A stretch of 64,000 bases of DNA from assembly GCA_018350325.1 (NCBI GenBank), contig JAEVLN010000004.1, positions 3,720,001 through 3,784,000 on the forward strand, in the 5' to 3' direction. Numbering within the stretch: position 1 is the first letter of the stretch; every line of letters starts with the position of its first letter. This DNA comes from Globodera rostochiensis. Its lineage: Eukaryota; Nematoda; Chromadorea; Rhabditida; Heteroderidae. Below the pieces are notes generated by a model, which had not been told where the DNA came from, made no database searches, and worked only from the letters and a program-made list of their open reading frames with translations. This document shows positions 48,301 through 59,095 of the stretch, piece after piece. Position numbers and translations under genes: made by a program.

Positions 48301-49202
48301 TTGTTAGTCATTGATAGAGAAAATATGTCGGTTATTTATTATCGCTGTGTTTTTAGCGGGCATTAACACCGCGGCACCGCCCCCAACAATGTCAATGGCC
48401 GTTGGACTCGGTGGTGGTTTGATGCCTGCGTACCAACAGCAACAACGTCAGCCGACAATGATGACCGCAATGGGCGCCGCCGGGCAGCAAATGATGGCTG
48501 CACCGCAAATGCAGGCGATGCAACCGCCGCCCGGCTTTCCACCCGGGGCGCACATTAATCCGCAAGTATACCCGGGTTTTGGAGGTGAGTGTACGAGACA
48601 GTTAGCACTTGCTTAAACAAGGATTTTGTGGAATGGAACCTCTGAGCCTCCTGTATCATTTTTGTACTTCCAGCTTCTGCATATATGGACAATGGAGCCG
48701 CTGTAGCGATGATAACCGAAGTGGAGTTCCAGGAGATCATGAATCGTAACCAGACGGTGTCTTCGTCGGCCATTCACCGCGCGGTCAGCGACGCCGCTAG
48801 TGGAGACTATGCTTCGGCCATCGAGACTCTGGTCACGGCCATTTCATTGATTCGGCAGTCGCGCGTCGCACACGACGACCGGTGCAAGCTGTTGGTCAAC
48901 ACGTTGCAGGTGGAATTTAATTCAGGGTTTAGCTGGAATAATAACAACGGGAAACGAACGTATAGTAGCAGGAGTCCTGCCGACTTTAAAAGCATCTATC
49001 GTCTTAGGACACGCTGAAAGGCATTGAAGCCCAGTCGTACAGCGGTGGAGGTGTCGGCATCTCCCGCAAACACCGCGTGCGTGAACGCTCTCGCTCGCCA
49101 ATTCGTTCCAGCAAGCGTCACCGTCGGTCGCGTTCGCGCAGTCGCTCGCGCGATTACTCGCCGCTGCGTTATTCGTCGGCTATGTCGTCTCGACGCTTTT
49201 GA
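45325..49202 (+). CDS. CPSF6: CPSF6-like subunit of cleavage factor Im (RRM, Pro/Gln-rich middle, RS tail)
   Basis: Pre-mRNA 3'-end processing factor that partners NUDT21 in UGUA recognition. Exons 45325-45449, 45712-45948, 46122-46355, then from 47330, from about 47777, from 48358, from about 48674, and a last exon near 49009-49202. The N terminus MADINAILDGTDGDEALNLN is acidic. The RRM runs RYCCYIGNMTWWTTDEQLQ, KLIQTLGVDDLMDVKFYENR, NGQSKGFALAVFASEPSVKS, KLPSKKLHDQ, as in CPSF6. The middle is Pro-rich and then strongly Gln-rich (47800-48190). A helical segment AVAMITEVEFQEIMNRNQTV precedes the RS tail (RERSRSPIRSSKRHRRSRSR) ending SAMSSRRF. The exon ending near 48180 may use a GC donor. The third intron is about 970 bp, long for this window. 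Confidence 0.88.
46434..46543. mobile_element. Short terminal-inverted-repeat remnant in a CPSF6 intron
   Basis: GACGTAGCCAG at 46434-46444 pairs with CTGGCTACGTC at 46533-46543, with a poly-C tract inside. The ends resemble those of the 41845 element; no target duplication is visible. Confidence 0.55.
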
Positions 49203-51384
49203 GTGAAAAACTGGGGAAGACTGCCTGCTTGACGAATTATAGGATGGATGGGCGAATAAATGAGAAGATTGGTGAGTATACAAGCCAATAACCGGAAAAT
49301 CGCGATTCTAAATAAAATTAAAATTCGCGTTTGTTGTTGTCGTTGTTTGTTTTCATCCGATTTGCCCATCCTAATTCTGAACACCCACATTTTGTCAATC
49401 GTTTATAGCAAAGCTTTCCTTGATGACCCATAAAAGACTGTTCATCGGAAGTTCCCCCAGGCGCACAATTCTGTTTGTTTTTCGCCTCTTAATAACTTAC
49501 GGCTCTCATTTTTCCACATTTAAATGAGTCCCCTTCCGTATTTATTAATATTTTCTCAATTTCAACTCCAAATTCCCTGGAGGTTAACTCCCCCCACTCC
49601 TTCCCTATCCACTTTCGGCTTCCACCTTTGCAGTATCAACAACAACATTTTACTTCTCACCGCTATTATTCGTATACACAAGTAAAAGGTATTCCCCACC
49701 CAATGTTTTGTTCGTCAAAGGCAATTTTGTTCTATGATTTGTTAGTTAAATTCCGATTAATTTCTTGTAATTATTTAATTGGTAAAGTACACATTTAAAC
49801 AATTTTAATGCATTTAGTTTTTCGAATATTTCATTTACATTCCATAAACACACACAAATCCAATCTGCACACAATTTAACATATGGTAGAGTGCCTGATG
49901 AATCCTAAAATACGAAGTCATTCAAATTAATAATATCACGTGGTGAAGCGGGTACACATTTTATTCATTCATAATCATTTTCTGTGCTTGAATCTCATCT
50001 GCTCGTTTTCCTCCAATTTTGTTCAATTAACTGAGAAAGCTCGATTTGAATACTGATTTGTCGAATGCTCGTGCGGATCTTGTTTTCTGGGTGCACAAGC
50101 TCTGTCTTTAGGGACTGCGATACGAACTTTTGTTTGTTTGCTTTGTCATTTCACAATGAACAAACCAAGTCCAAGTGCATGCATTGTCTTAAAGTTAGAC
50201 TCCTGCTAATATCAAATTATCCGAGATTTTGATGTTGGCCGAGTGGGGGGGAAATAGTGGGAGCAAAACAACACCTCAATTGTCCGACATAATAATTTTG
50301 GGGTTTTCGAGCAGAAGATTTGAGTTTTGTTGCATAAAATCTACCTTTAAAGACCAAAGCATTTTTAAAATTTCAAAATTTTTCTTACTTATTTTAAAAA
50401 ATTGTGAAATACCTTAGCTGATAATTTTATCATGAAAAAAGTTTAGGCGGTAATCCTCTTTCATTGGTCCCGAATTTTTTATTTTTAAATGAAGGTTTCA
50501 TGTAGTTCTCGCCGCACTCGGAGGTTATCCAGGCCGCGCTGATCACGAATATGACCAGATTCATCATGTGACATCACCTAATCATGGATCTCAACACCTA
50601 TGATGAAAAAATCAAAAAAATTTTATTGCAGTAAACCGGCTAATATGTATTTGTTGTAGATTTGAATAGGCTTTTCATCAATAAATATTGATTTCTGACA
50701 AATTAAACTTTCGGTATAATGTTCAAATTCAGTTCCGGGGGTACCTTGATTTGCAAAAAATCATGAATGTTGAACTCATGATAGATGATGTCACAATGTC
50801 ATATTCGTTTTTCCGTCGGGACCGCAATTCAATGTTGATATACTTTTTTGCACAACCCGTCTTTCGATTAATAGCACTGCTTATTTGGTTAAGCCTCGCA
50901 ATTAATCTTCCGTCCCCACTCAACGCTCCATTAACTTAACACATCATCTCCCCATTTTTGCTTCTCATCTTCATCCCCCGCCTCGCCCGTCTAATTCCCG
51001 CTAATGGGCATTCCATCGACATAAACGTGTCCTCCAATAACTCCGATTTCTGCTCTGTCTGCCGTCATTTGTGACTATGAGGCGCCTTGGTACCTTCGAA
51101 GACAGTGAAAATGTGCTACTGCTTCTGCTGCAATCTCCACGTAAACGGATTCGACTTCCGGTCCGCAGTTTTTTCATCTATTTAATTTGTACCATTTTGG
51201 CAATATTGCGGGGGTTTTTAAGATGGATTGATTCCTTTTATGCACCGTCGTGATGAAAGATTAGGGACAGAAATAGCAGAAATCGGCTTTACTGGTGTCC
51301 AGAGGAATTTAGAAATTAATTCATCCGGAAAATCCGTATAAAAGGCGTACGAATTGAATTTTTGTCAAAAATTTTTGAACAAAA
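49203..51384. other. Intergenic, no supported gene
   Basis: AT-rich DNA between CPSF6 and PAPS synthase. Open stretches (for example 50688-50939) lack recognisable domains and overlap on both strands. No RNA gene or intact mobile element was seen. Confidence 0.55.
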
Positions 51385-54300
51385 ATGGACGAACGGCTTA
51401 AAGTAATGCTGGGAATTCCTTTGGTAAGTTTTCTCTTTAATTTCCGAAACAAATCATTAATTAAAATATTTACTCGTGGACAGCAACGCGTTTTCGTTAG
51501 AAATCACTTCACAATTTAATTCTTTACTGTTCATGCCCAACAATAAAATTTCCCCCCCCCCCCAGTCCATCGTTGGCGGCGCAACCAATGTGACATTCCA
51601 ACAGCACAAAGTGACGCGGGAGGAGCGAGCCCACGTGTTGGGGCGTTATGCCGGCTATCGTGGCTGCACTCTGTGGTTCACCGGCCTTTCGGGGGCGGGC
51701 AAAACAACAATTGCATTTGCACTCGAAAAAACGCTAATTCAGGTTATGTATGGGAATATTTAGTAAATGAAAAGCTATAAATTCAGTTGGGCATTCCGGC
51801 CTACGCTCTGGACGGGGACAACATCCGGCACGGGCTTTGCAAAAATTTGGGCTTCTCTGCGGAGGAACGGGCGGAGAACATCCGCCGGGTGGCCGAGGTG
51901 GCCAAGCTGTTCAGCGACATGGGGATGGTCGTGCTTGCTTCATTCATCTCCCCATTCCGCGCGGGTCGCGAAGAAGCACGCCGAGTTCATAGCGAAGTCC
52001 GAGTTTCAAAGCTTTAAATAAAGAATCCAAGTGGGGGAATATCGGACTTCTTGTGAAATGTTCTCAATTTTACTATTTATTTTAAGGAGGGCATTCCGTT
52101 CTTCGAAATTTACGTGGACGCACCCATCGAAGTGTGTGAAGCACGCGACCCAAAAAGTAAATTCCTTTCTTTTTCCAAAAATATTTATTTTAGAGCTCTA
52201 CAAAAAGGCCCGCGCCGGCGAAATCCGCGGCTTCACCGGCGTAGACAGCGACTACGAGGCCCCGCTGCTGGCCGATCTCGTGCTGAGTTCGGGCGTCGAC
52301 TCGGAAACGCAGTGCATTCAGCACGTACTGCGCTTCCTTCACGAGCGGAATATTTTGCCAAATAATGTAAATAATAAAAGAAAGGGTCGACGGGGGAGGC
52401 AACGAAAACACTCAAATGACCCTTAAGGCGATGTTTCAGCTGTGCGGTCAGCCCACCCGCCAACTCTTTGTCTCCGACTGTCCCTCACGGCGCGATCTGC
52501 TCAATGGGACGGATGTTTGCCCAGCCGTCCATCTCAGTCTAGTCGATCTGCAATGGCTTCAGGTCGATTTTGAGTAGAATTTTAGTCGCGGATCTCTCAA
52601 AAACATAAAAAGTTTTGCAATAAGTTAAAAACGTAATGCCGATATTATTGTTTAAAGACTGTTATTTGTACAATAATTCTGACGCTGTTGCCCCATAGGT
52701 TCTTGCCGAGGGCTGGGCCTCCCCTCTGTCCGGCTTCATGCGCGAGCGCCAATACTTGCAATGTCTTCATTTTGGGCAGCTGTTGGATTTGCACAAGCAT
52801 TGCGATGTGACGGAATTGGCCTTGCCGAGTGGGAGGTGGGACATCCGCCCCTTTCCCACACTTTTACGAATTTATGAGCTTTATTTTGTTTCCAGAAGTT
52901 TCTTAGGATAAAACCATTAGGTAATTTAGCGATTCCATTCTTTCGATGAACGATGGTGAGGACCATCCGATGTCGAGTTCGGTCAGCCAATCCGTCCCCA
53001 TTGTGTTGCCTATCGACGCAGAGACCAAATTGTCCATTGAAAGGGCCATACAACAGCAAAAACAGCAGCACAATTCGTCAACGACAGTTTCGATGGCACC
53101 GGCACGAGTTCGCCTGCTGTATGAGGTCACAAAATTAGGTGTTTCGGTTTTTGAGAAATTTAAACGGTTTAGGGTTCTTTGGTTGGAGTACTTACCGACC
53201 CCGAGATGTTCGAGCATCGGAAGGAGGAGCGCATCTGTCGCCAGTTCGGTCACTCCGACCCGACCCATCCGACCATTCAGCAGATTTTGAGCAGTGGAGA
53301 CTGGCTGCTAGGCGGCGATGTTCAGGTTGCTGACAAATTTTGTGTGTTTCATCATTTTTGCGCATTTTCGTAGGTTTTCGAGCGTATCGTCTACGGGGAC
53401 GGACTGGACGAGTACAGGAAAACTCCGACGGAACTTCGACGCGAATTCGCAGAGCGCCAGTGCGACTGTGTCTTTGCCTTTCAGCTGCGCAACCCGGTCC
53501 ACAACGGACACGCCCTGCTGATGAGCAGCACTCGCGAGCATTTGCTGAAGTAAAGCCTAAAACATTAGAAAATTAATTAATTATTTTCATTTTGCTTCTT
53601 AAACTTTTGATACTTTTGTTTTCTAAAAATTACTTGGTCGCGCTTATAAGGCAGGGCCACCGCAACCCGGTGCTTTTGCTGCATCCGCTCGGTGGTTGGA
53701 CAAAGGACGACGATGTGCCACTGAATGTAAATAAAAAATCCAATTTCTGAAAACATTTTTTTAGGTTCGAATTGAGCAACACAAGGCCGTGCTGGAGGAT
53801 GGCATGTTGGACCCTGAATGGGTACGTCACTTACACTTTCTACTTGAAACCCGGTAGTAATTCACAGATTCTTATTTTAAAATCTTCAGACAGTTTTGGC
53901 AATTTTTCCGGCTCCGATGCTCTACGCGGGGCCCACCGAAGTGCAATGGCATGCCCGGGCGCGTTTGGCATGCGGCGTCAACGCGTACATTGTAGGGCGC
54001 GACCCGGCCGGCATTCAGAATGCGCGCACCGGCGATTATCTTTACGAGCCGAGCCATGGCGCTAAGGTCGACAGAGTAAATAATATTTAAAATAGCCTAA
54101 ATTTGAAAAAAACAGACTTTTTGTTAAGGAATTTGTTTAGTACAGAAAATCCGACCGTTCCTTTCCGCCCGTAGGTCCTCTCAATGGCTCCCGGTTTGCT
54201 TGGTCTGGAAATCATTCCTTTCCGCGTCGCGGCCTACGATAACGCCGCAGGCGCAATGGCCTTTTATGATGCGGCTAGACATGACGACTTCCTATTCATC

Positions 54301-54456
54301 AGTGGAACCGCCATGCGGAAGTACGCGAGGGAGGGCCAACAACCGCCCGATGGCTTCATGTCGCCGAGGGCGTGGAAAGTAAAATAAAAATTTAAGTTTT
54401 TTTAATGTTCTTATCGAAAGGTACTTGCGAATTACTATCGGAGTCAATGTGAGTAA
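51385..54456 (+). CDS. PAPSS: Bifunctional PAPS synthase (APS kinase + ATP sulfurylase)
   Basis: Makes the sulfate donor PAPS from sulfate and two ATP. Exon 1 (51385-51423) encodes [13 protein letters not shown]. Exon 2 (51566-51742) starts the APS kinase with the P-loop [15 protein letters not shown]. Then come [58 protein letters not shown] and [20 protein letters not shown]. The ATP sulfurylase half has [34 protein letters not shown], the HxGH-type catalytic motif in [45 protein letters not shown] and [11 protein letters not shown]. The stop is at 54454-54456. Kinase first, sulfurylase second is the animal arrangement. The GAGKTT loop and HNGH motif indicate an active enzyme. An insertion near 52990-53100 (Ser/Gln-rich) lengthens the sulfurylase N-terminal part. 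Confidence 0.93.
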
Positions 54457-54583
54457 AAAGATGTTCTCCATCGTGATCACCCTTTCCATAGAATTTTGAT
54501 CTGTTGTATCTTTAGTCCCCTTCGTTGTGTGTGTACATATTTGTCCCCTACCAGCAGCTTAATTAAGGTCAGTCAGCCACCTG

Positions 54584-54763
54584 ATGTACGGAAAATTGGG
54601 CGCCAAAACTACGGAAAATTGGGCGCTGGGAGGGGGGGGGGGGGTGGGAATAATTTTGAAGTTTTGTACAGCCTTCGAAAAAAGCGAAATAAAACATTTT
54701 TAAGTTAAAAGTTTCTGGCGCCCAATTCCCCCCCCCCCCGCGCCAAATTTTCATTTTGTACAT
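54584..54763. mobile_element. Fold-back miniature element downstream of PAPS synthase
   Basis: The left part starts atgtacggaaaattgggcgc (with acggaaaattgggcgc repeated once more) followed by poly-G. The right part is poly-C, then gcgccaaattttc and gtacat, its inverted counterpart. This is a different terminal sequence from the hAT-like elements. The remainder of 54457-55485 is AT-rich and without a gene I can support. Confidence 0.6.
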
Positions 54764-55485
54764 TCGTTCCACTTTATATGTCTTGTTTTTTCATGCTCGT
54801 CTCAGATATAAACATTGGAATTTGCCTAGCATTTTTCATGGGCTTTCCAGAGCGGCTCTCATTTTCTGAAATATCTCCAGACCAGCTTTTGTGTAAGTGT
54901 CACCGACCCTATTGGGTGATAATATGTTTTCTATATCGCCTTAAGAGAGAGAGATCTGAAGACCTTGAAATATACTGGAAATGGGGGTAATTTGGAGAAA
55001 AGCCTGATAGTGAGGGAGAAATTGTTTATGAAAAGGTCAATTTGGGGGCCTAGTTTCTTCGTTTACCTTATTCGGCAATGTTTCCTTTAACGATATTTCA
55101 ACTTTTGGTTATTTTCCTAACAAAATTTTTGAACATTCTGTCAAGTTTATTTATCTTTCTCGTTGCGAATAGAACGGCGATTTTTTAGAAAAAACAATTA
55201 CAAAATGATTTAATTTGATATGCGAGGAATTTGTGAAGATTTACATTAAAACTTGGCCGACTATGCAAATTCCGGTATCTTCACAGTTTGGGACATAAAC
55301 TCATTATTCCATTTCTACAACACACACAAAAATAAATGCCTTAATTACGAGAAAATTTTTAAATATAAAAATTAGGATAAATTGCTTTTATCTATTTAAA
55401 TGTTAATTTGGGCATTTTTTTAAAATGACACAAATATGGTTTGGGCCAAACTCAGAATACCGCATTCTCAACATTTTTGTCCCCA

Positions 55486-57511
55486 TCAAAGTGCCTTATA
55501 GAGAAGGAAGAGCAGAGAAAACATCATCACCACCGCCACCACCAGCAAAATCAATCGGTTTTGGATCACTCTGAAGATTAGTCAAATGAAATTGTGGAAA
55601 AATTGTAATCAAAAAATGAATATCCAAAATCAACGACGAAATACTTGTATAATTTTTCATAACCCAAAACCTTCTTTCCAAGTGTATCTAGAAAAAAATG
55701 GGAAGGGGGGGCAGTTGAGGGAAAACAATCGATTTTATGCATTTTCAGTTTTTGTCCTATTTTTGTTACAGATTTTTTGTGCCCTCTGGGTACGGGCCTG
55801 CTTCTTCCCATTAGAACAATAGGCCACCTGCGGATCATGTACGACAGCGTGCGATTGCTTCTGCTTAGGTCCGCGTCCGCCTCCCGCATTCGCCCTCGCG
55901 CGCGCGTCAACGTCTCGCGCTGTTGCCCCAAATTGTCCAGCACCTCCGCCCCAATCTGTGCAATTTAGGGGGGTTATTAAGTTGGTAACCTCCCCAAACT
56001 GCGACCTGCTCCGTCTCCACCGTAACGCGATAAGCGTCGTCAATTTTGCGCGAAGTGCGCTCCAAACGCTCCGTGTTGGAGATGAGTTTGTCCATCTGAC
56101 AGAATTAGACGAAAAAGCATATGAAATCACCATCCCACTGTGCACGTGGTCAAAGCCTCCAAAATGATCGCCATACCTGATCAATGCTAACAGCTGCGTC
56201 GCCGTAATGCAAAAGTTCGTCACGGTCAGCCGTCGATTTCGCCCTTTCAAATGTCTAAAAGCACTTTCAAAACATTTCATTAAAAATTATATTTATCGCT
56301 AAAAAAGAACAAAAAGTGTGAAAAATTCGTTTTTTTTTTATATGCAATTCTTCCTTAGGCATAGAACAACTTTGCTGCTGAGCCGGTTTATTTTGGGAAA
56401 AGCGTAATTTTTATGAACGACGAGCCCTAATAAACTTGCTGAATGGAGATTTAAACAAAAAAATATTAATTCTCTGAACCTTTCTCAGTTCGGCGTCCAA
56501 TTGGCGTTTGTCGTTACGATAGCTTTTCACCCTCGTCTCGTACTTGGCGCGTTCGGGACTTAACCAAAAAATTATTATAATCCAAAAAAACATTCCCTCT
56601 TCAGAAAGCCTTAGTAAGAATTATTAAACGAGTATGGTTCGGTAAAAGGGATCCCCCTAAAGTACCATTATTGATTAAAAATATGATAAAACTAACCAAC
56701 TCCAGACAATTTATGCGTTAATATTTTATTTTCCTCTTACAATGTAAATATTAAATAAATTTCCGGAAAGTATTGCTCTTTGGGGGTGCATTTTTAGGAA
56801 AGAAAAATGTTTTTTTTATCTATTTTTAAGCGCACATATTCGTTTTTATTTCATTTCTTAAGAGATTAAACAACTTAAAACCTGAAAAAGCTCGTGCCCT
56901 AGTCACCTTATTGTACCCGGGTCCGATCCCTATAGCCGAATCGACCTGCTCGACGGAATCTCACGCACACTCAGTTCCATCTGCTCGAGCAGTTCCTCCA
57001 CGTCGGCCAGCAGATGGCGCACTTCTTTAGCCGACTGCGCAAACCCGGAGGGTGCCAAATGCTGAATTTGGCCGATCCTCGCAGTTATATCTGAAAAGTT
57101 GACTGCTTTGACAAAAAGTTTAGGCAGGGGCATAGCCAAAAAAAAATTTCGGGGGGGGGGGGGAAGGGGAGTCAATTCTTAGGGGTGTGTTTTTCCCTTT
57201 TTATTACATTTTTATTAAGCAATTTTTCCAAAAAATGTTTGGTTTTAGGGGGGTGCATTTTTTTTTTACTGTTGTTTTGTTAAGAAATTTTCAAAAACGT
57301 TTTTCTTTACAAATTCTGCTTCATTTTTTTGGTGAGGGGGCCGGCCTCTCAACCCTAAGCTCAATCCAATTTTTCTTGCGACAACTCTAAAAATTCCATC
57401 CAAAACTTTCGGTCGGACCCACCAGCTGTGCTAACGGAGTACTGATGTTCAAACTGGGTGAGTAGTGCGACCGTAGTTGAAGCAGCGGAATTTGCCGTTG
57501 ACAAGGCCATC
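55486..57511 (-). CDS. VTI1: VTI1-like Qb-SNARE
   Basis: Tail-anchored SNARE for Golgi/endosome/lysosome fusion. The start is the ATG at 57511 (MALSTANSAASTTVA, then TQFEHQYSVSTAG). The next exon gives DITARIGQIQHLAPSG and VEELLEQMELSVREIPSS, the Vti1 N-terminal three-helix bundle. Then follow YETRVKSYRNDKRQLDAELR and the SNARE motif, MDKLISNTERLERTSRKIDD, VTVETEQIGAEVLDNLGQQR, TLTRARGRMREADADLSRSN. The anchor VIQNRLILLVVAVVMMFSLL ends in LYKAL with stop at 55486-55488. The zero-layer Gln is in ETEQIG. It starts 136 bp downstream of the MRPS7 stop on the same strand. A poly-G element end (caggggcatagcc at 57125) and low-complexity DNA lie in the intron around 57100-57430. Confidence 0.9.
57125..57200. 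mobile_element. Poly-G miniature element fragment in a VTI1 intron
   Basis: Starts CAGGGGCATAGCC (compare CAGGGGCGTAGCC of the 41845 element), then aaatttcggggggggg. The opposite terminus is not recognisable. Confidence 0.5.
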
Positions 57512-57647
57512 GGCAGACGAAATTTTCAGAAAAATACAAAACCAAAACAAAGAAAAAATTGACGGATCAATCAATAAAACCGAAAAGGAGGAAATAACAC
57601 CCGATAATAATATTAAAACGATCAAAATTCGCATAAATTGAAAGTGA

Positions 57648-58794
57648 TCAAAATCTCTTCATGCTCGAGTAACTTCTGTTTTGCTCGCACATTTTGTGCA
57701 ACTCCTGCTTGGCCTGGATGGTCATCCCTTCGTTGTCCATTGCGGCAAGCAGTTCAGACGCCAAAACATCCTAATAGTAAGGAAAATTTTATATTTACAA
57801 ATGACGCTTTTGACCAGAAGGGAATCATCCGCTTTCGTTTCGAAGCAAAAACGAATTTAACATTTTTACTTATCCAAAAACTAAAATGTTTTAAATGCCT
57901 GAAATTTGTAGAATTTATTGGAATTACCCTCGCAAATTTTACAAAACGCACCTTAAAGTGAGGATAGTGCGCCCTCTTCTCACCCCAACTCTTCCCCGCC
58001 TTCACCCGGCAAATGTCGCGCATCATTTTCATTGCTTTGAAAATGGCGACTTTTTCGCTGATTGGCATCGGCACCAGGTAAAGTGTGCCGGCTAGAAAGA
58101 AAAGCATTAAATTGATTGACATTTAATAAAATTTAAACTTTTAAGTCGCTTTACCTCTGATGGTTTTTTCCAATTTCATCAGAGGACGACAATTGAGAAT
58201 GGCGCGGTTGGCAACTTCGATGGGGTCCAAAATGATTTCGGCACGCTTTTTCTCGTCCTTTTCATTAAGCCATTTTCTGAAAGAAAAGTTTAAATGCGAA
58301 ATTTAAAAAAATTTCATTTGTTTACCCGTATTGAGTCCGCTTCACAATTTCCAGTGCCAAAAGAATGTTATTGTGAGATATTTCCTTCTTACCCTCTATC
58401 AAAAATACGCGCACCATTTTGTCCACAATTGCGTCCCTTCAGAGGAATTAGTTGAAATTACATTCAACCAAACAATCAATACCTGTAGAAGACGGGAGTT
58501 TGGTCACTCTTCATCGGGATTATGTACATGAAGTTGCGTTTGTCATCCGGCGGAAGTATTTTGTTCAACTAAAATTGGCAATAAATGCACGTTAAAATTG
58601 AGCTTTTTTTGACAATTGAAAACATTGCCCACCTCCCCAGTTGTGACGATGGGATCCGTAAAAACGCGAGGATCGAACGCTGTGAAGGCGCAGGGGGAAG
58701 TGCAAATCGTTCTCCGCGGAAATGCCGAATGTGCGACAAAAGCGAGCGCATTCGAGAGCAGAGGCAGAGAAGAGGACGACGATCGGTGAAGCAT
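57648..58794 (-). CDS. MRPS7: Mitochondrial small-subunit ribosomal protein S7
   Basis: The N terminus MLHRSSSSSLPLLSNALAFV plus AHSAFPRRTICTSPCAF is a typical mitochondrial presequence. The uS7 body follows in short exons: LNKILPPDDKRNFMYIIPMK, IVDKMVRVFLIEGKK, NNILLALEIVKRTQYGKWL, EVANRAILNCRPLMKLEKTI, AGTLYLVPMPISEKVAIFKA, MKMMRDICRVKAGKSWGEKR, ELLAAMDNEGMTIQAKQELH, ending YSSMKRF with stop at 57648-57650. The pairing of a conserved VP.P....R/K..A.K.. helix with a C-terminal ELL.A....G......K..H matches S7. It lies 136 bp upstream of VTI1 on the same strand and head-to-head with the RBM34-like gene. Confidence 0.88.
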
Positions 58795-59095
58795 TCGAAT
58801 GCGACTCAATTTGAGTATAAAATGATTAATATAATTTAAGAATATGAAAGGGTTCAACGGGCACCTGTGCCACTCTTGTAAAAAACAAAATAGGAAAGAG
58901 AACAAACAGCATTTTGAGTTTTTTCTTGGGCTCTTTTGAGCCTGCCTGGGCCAGTTTTGCCCAGGACTCAATCGGCAGACTCAACTGTCCCCAAATTTAA
59001 AGTGCCAAAAAGTTCGGTATGGAAAAATTCTTTTTTAAATAAGCCTTTATTTAACTCATTTAATTTTTATATTTTCGGTTTTTGACTGTCCATCC
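58795..59095. promoter_or_regulatory. Divergent promoter region MRPS7 / RBM34-like
   Basis: The two start codons (58794 minus, 59096 plus) are 301 bp apart. No TATA box is obvious on either side. The assignment rests on gene orientation only. Confidence 0.4.
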
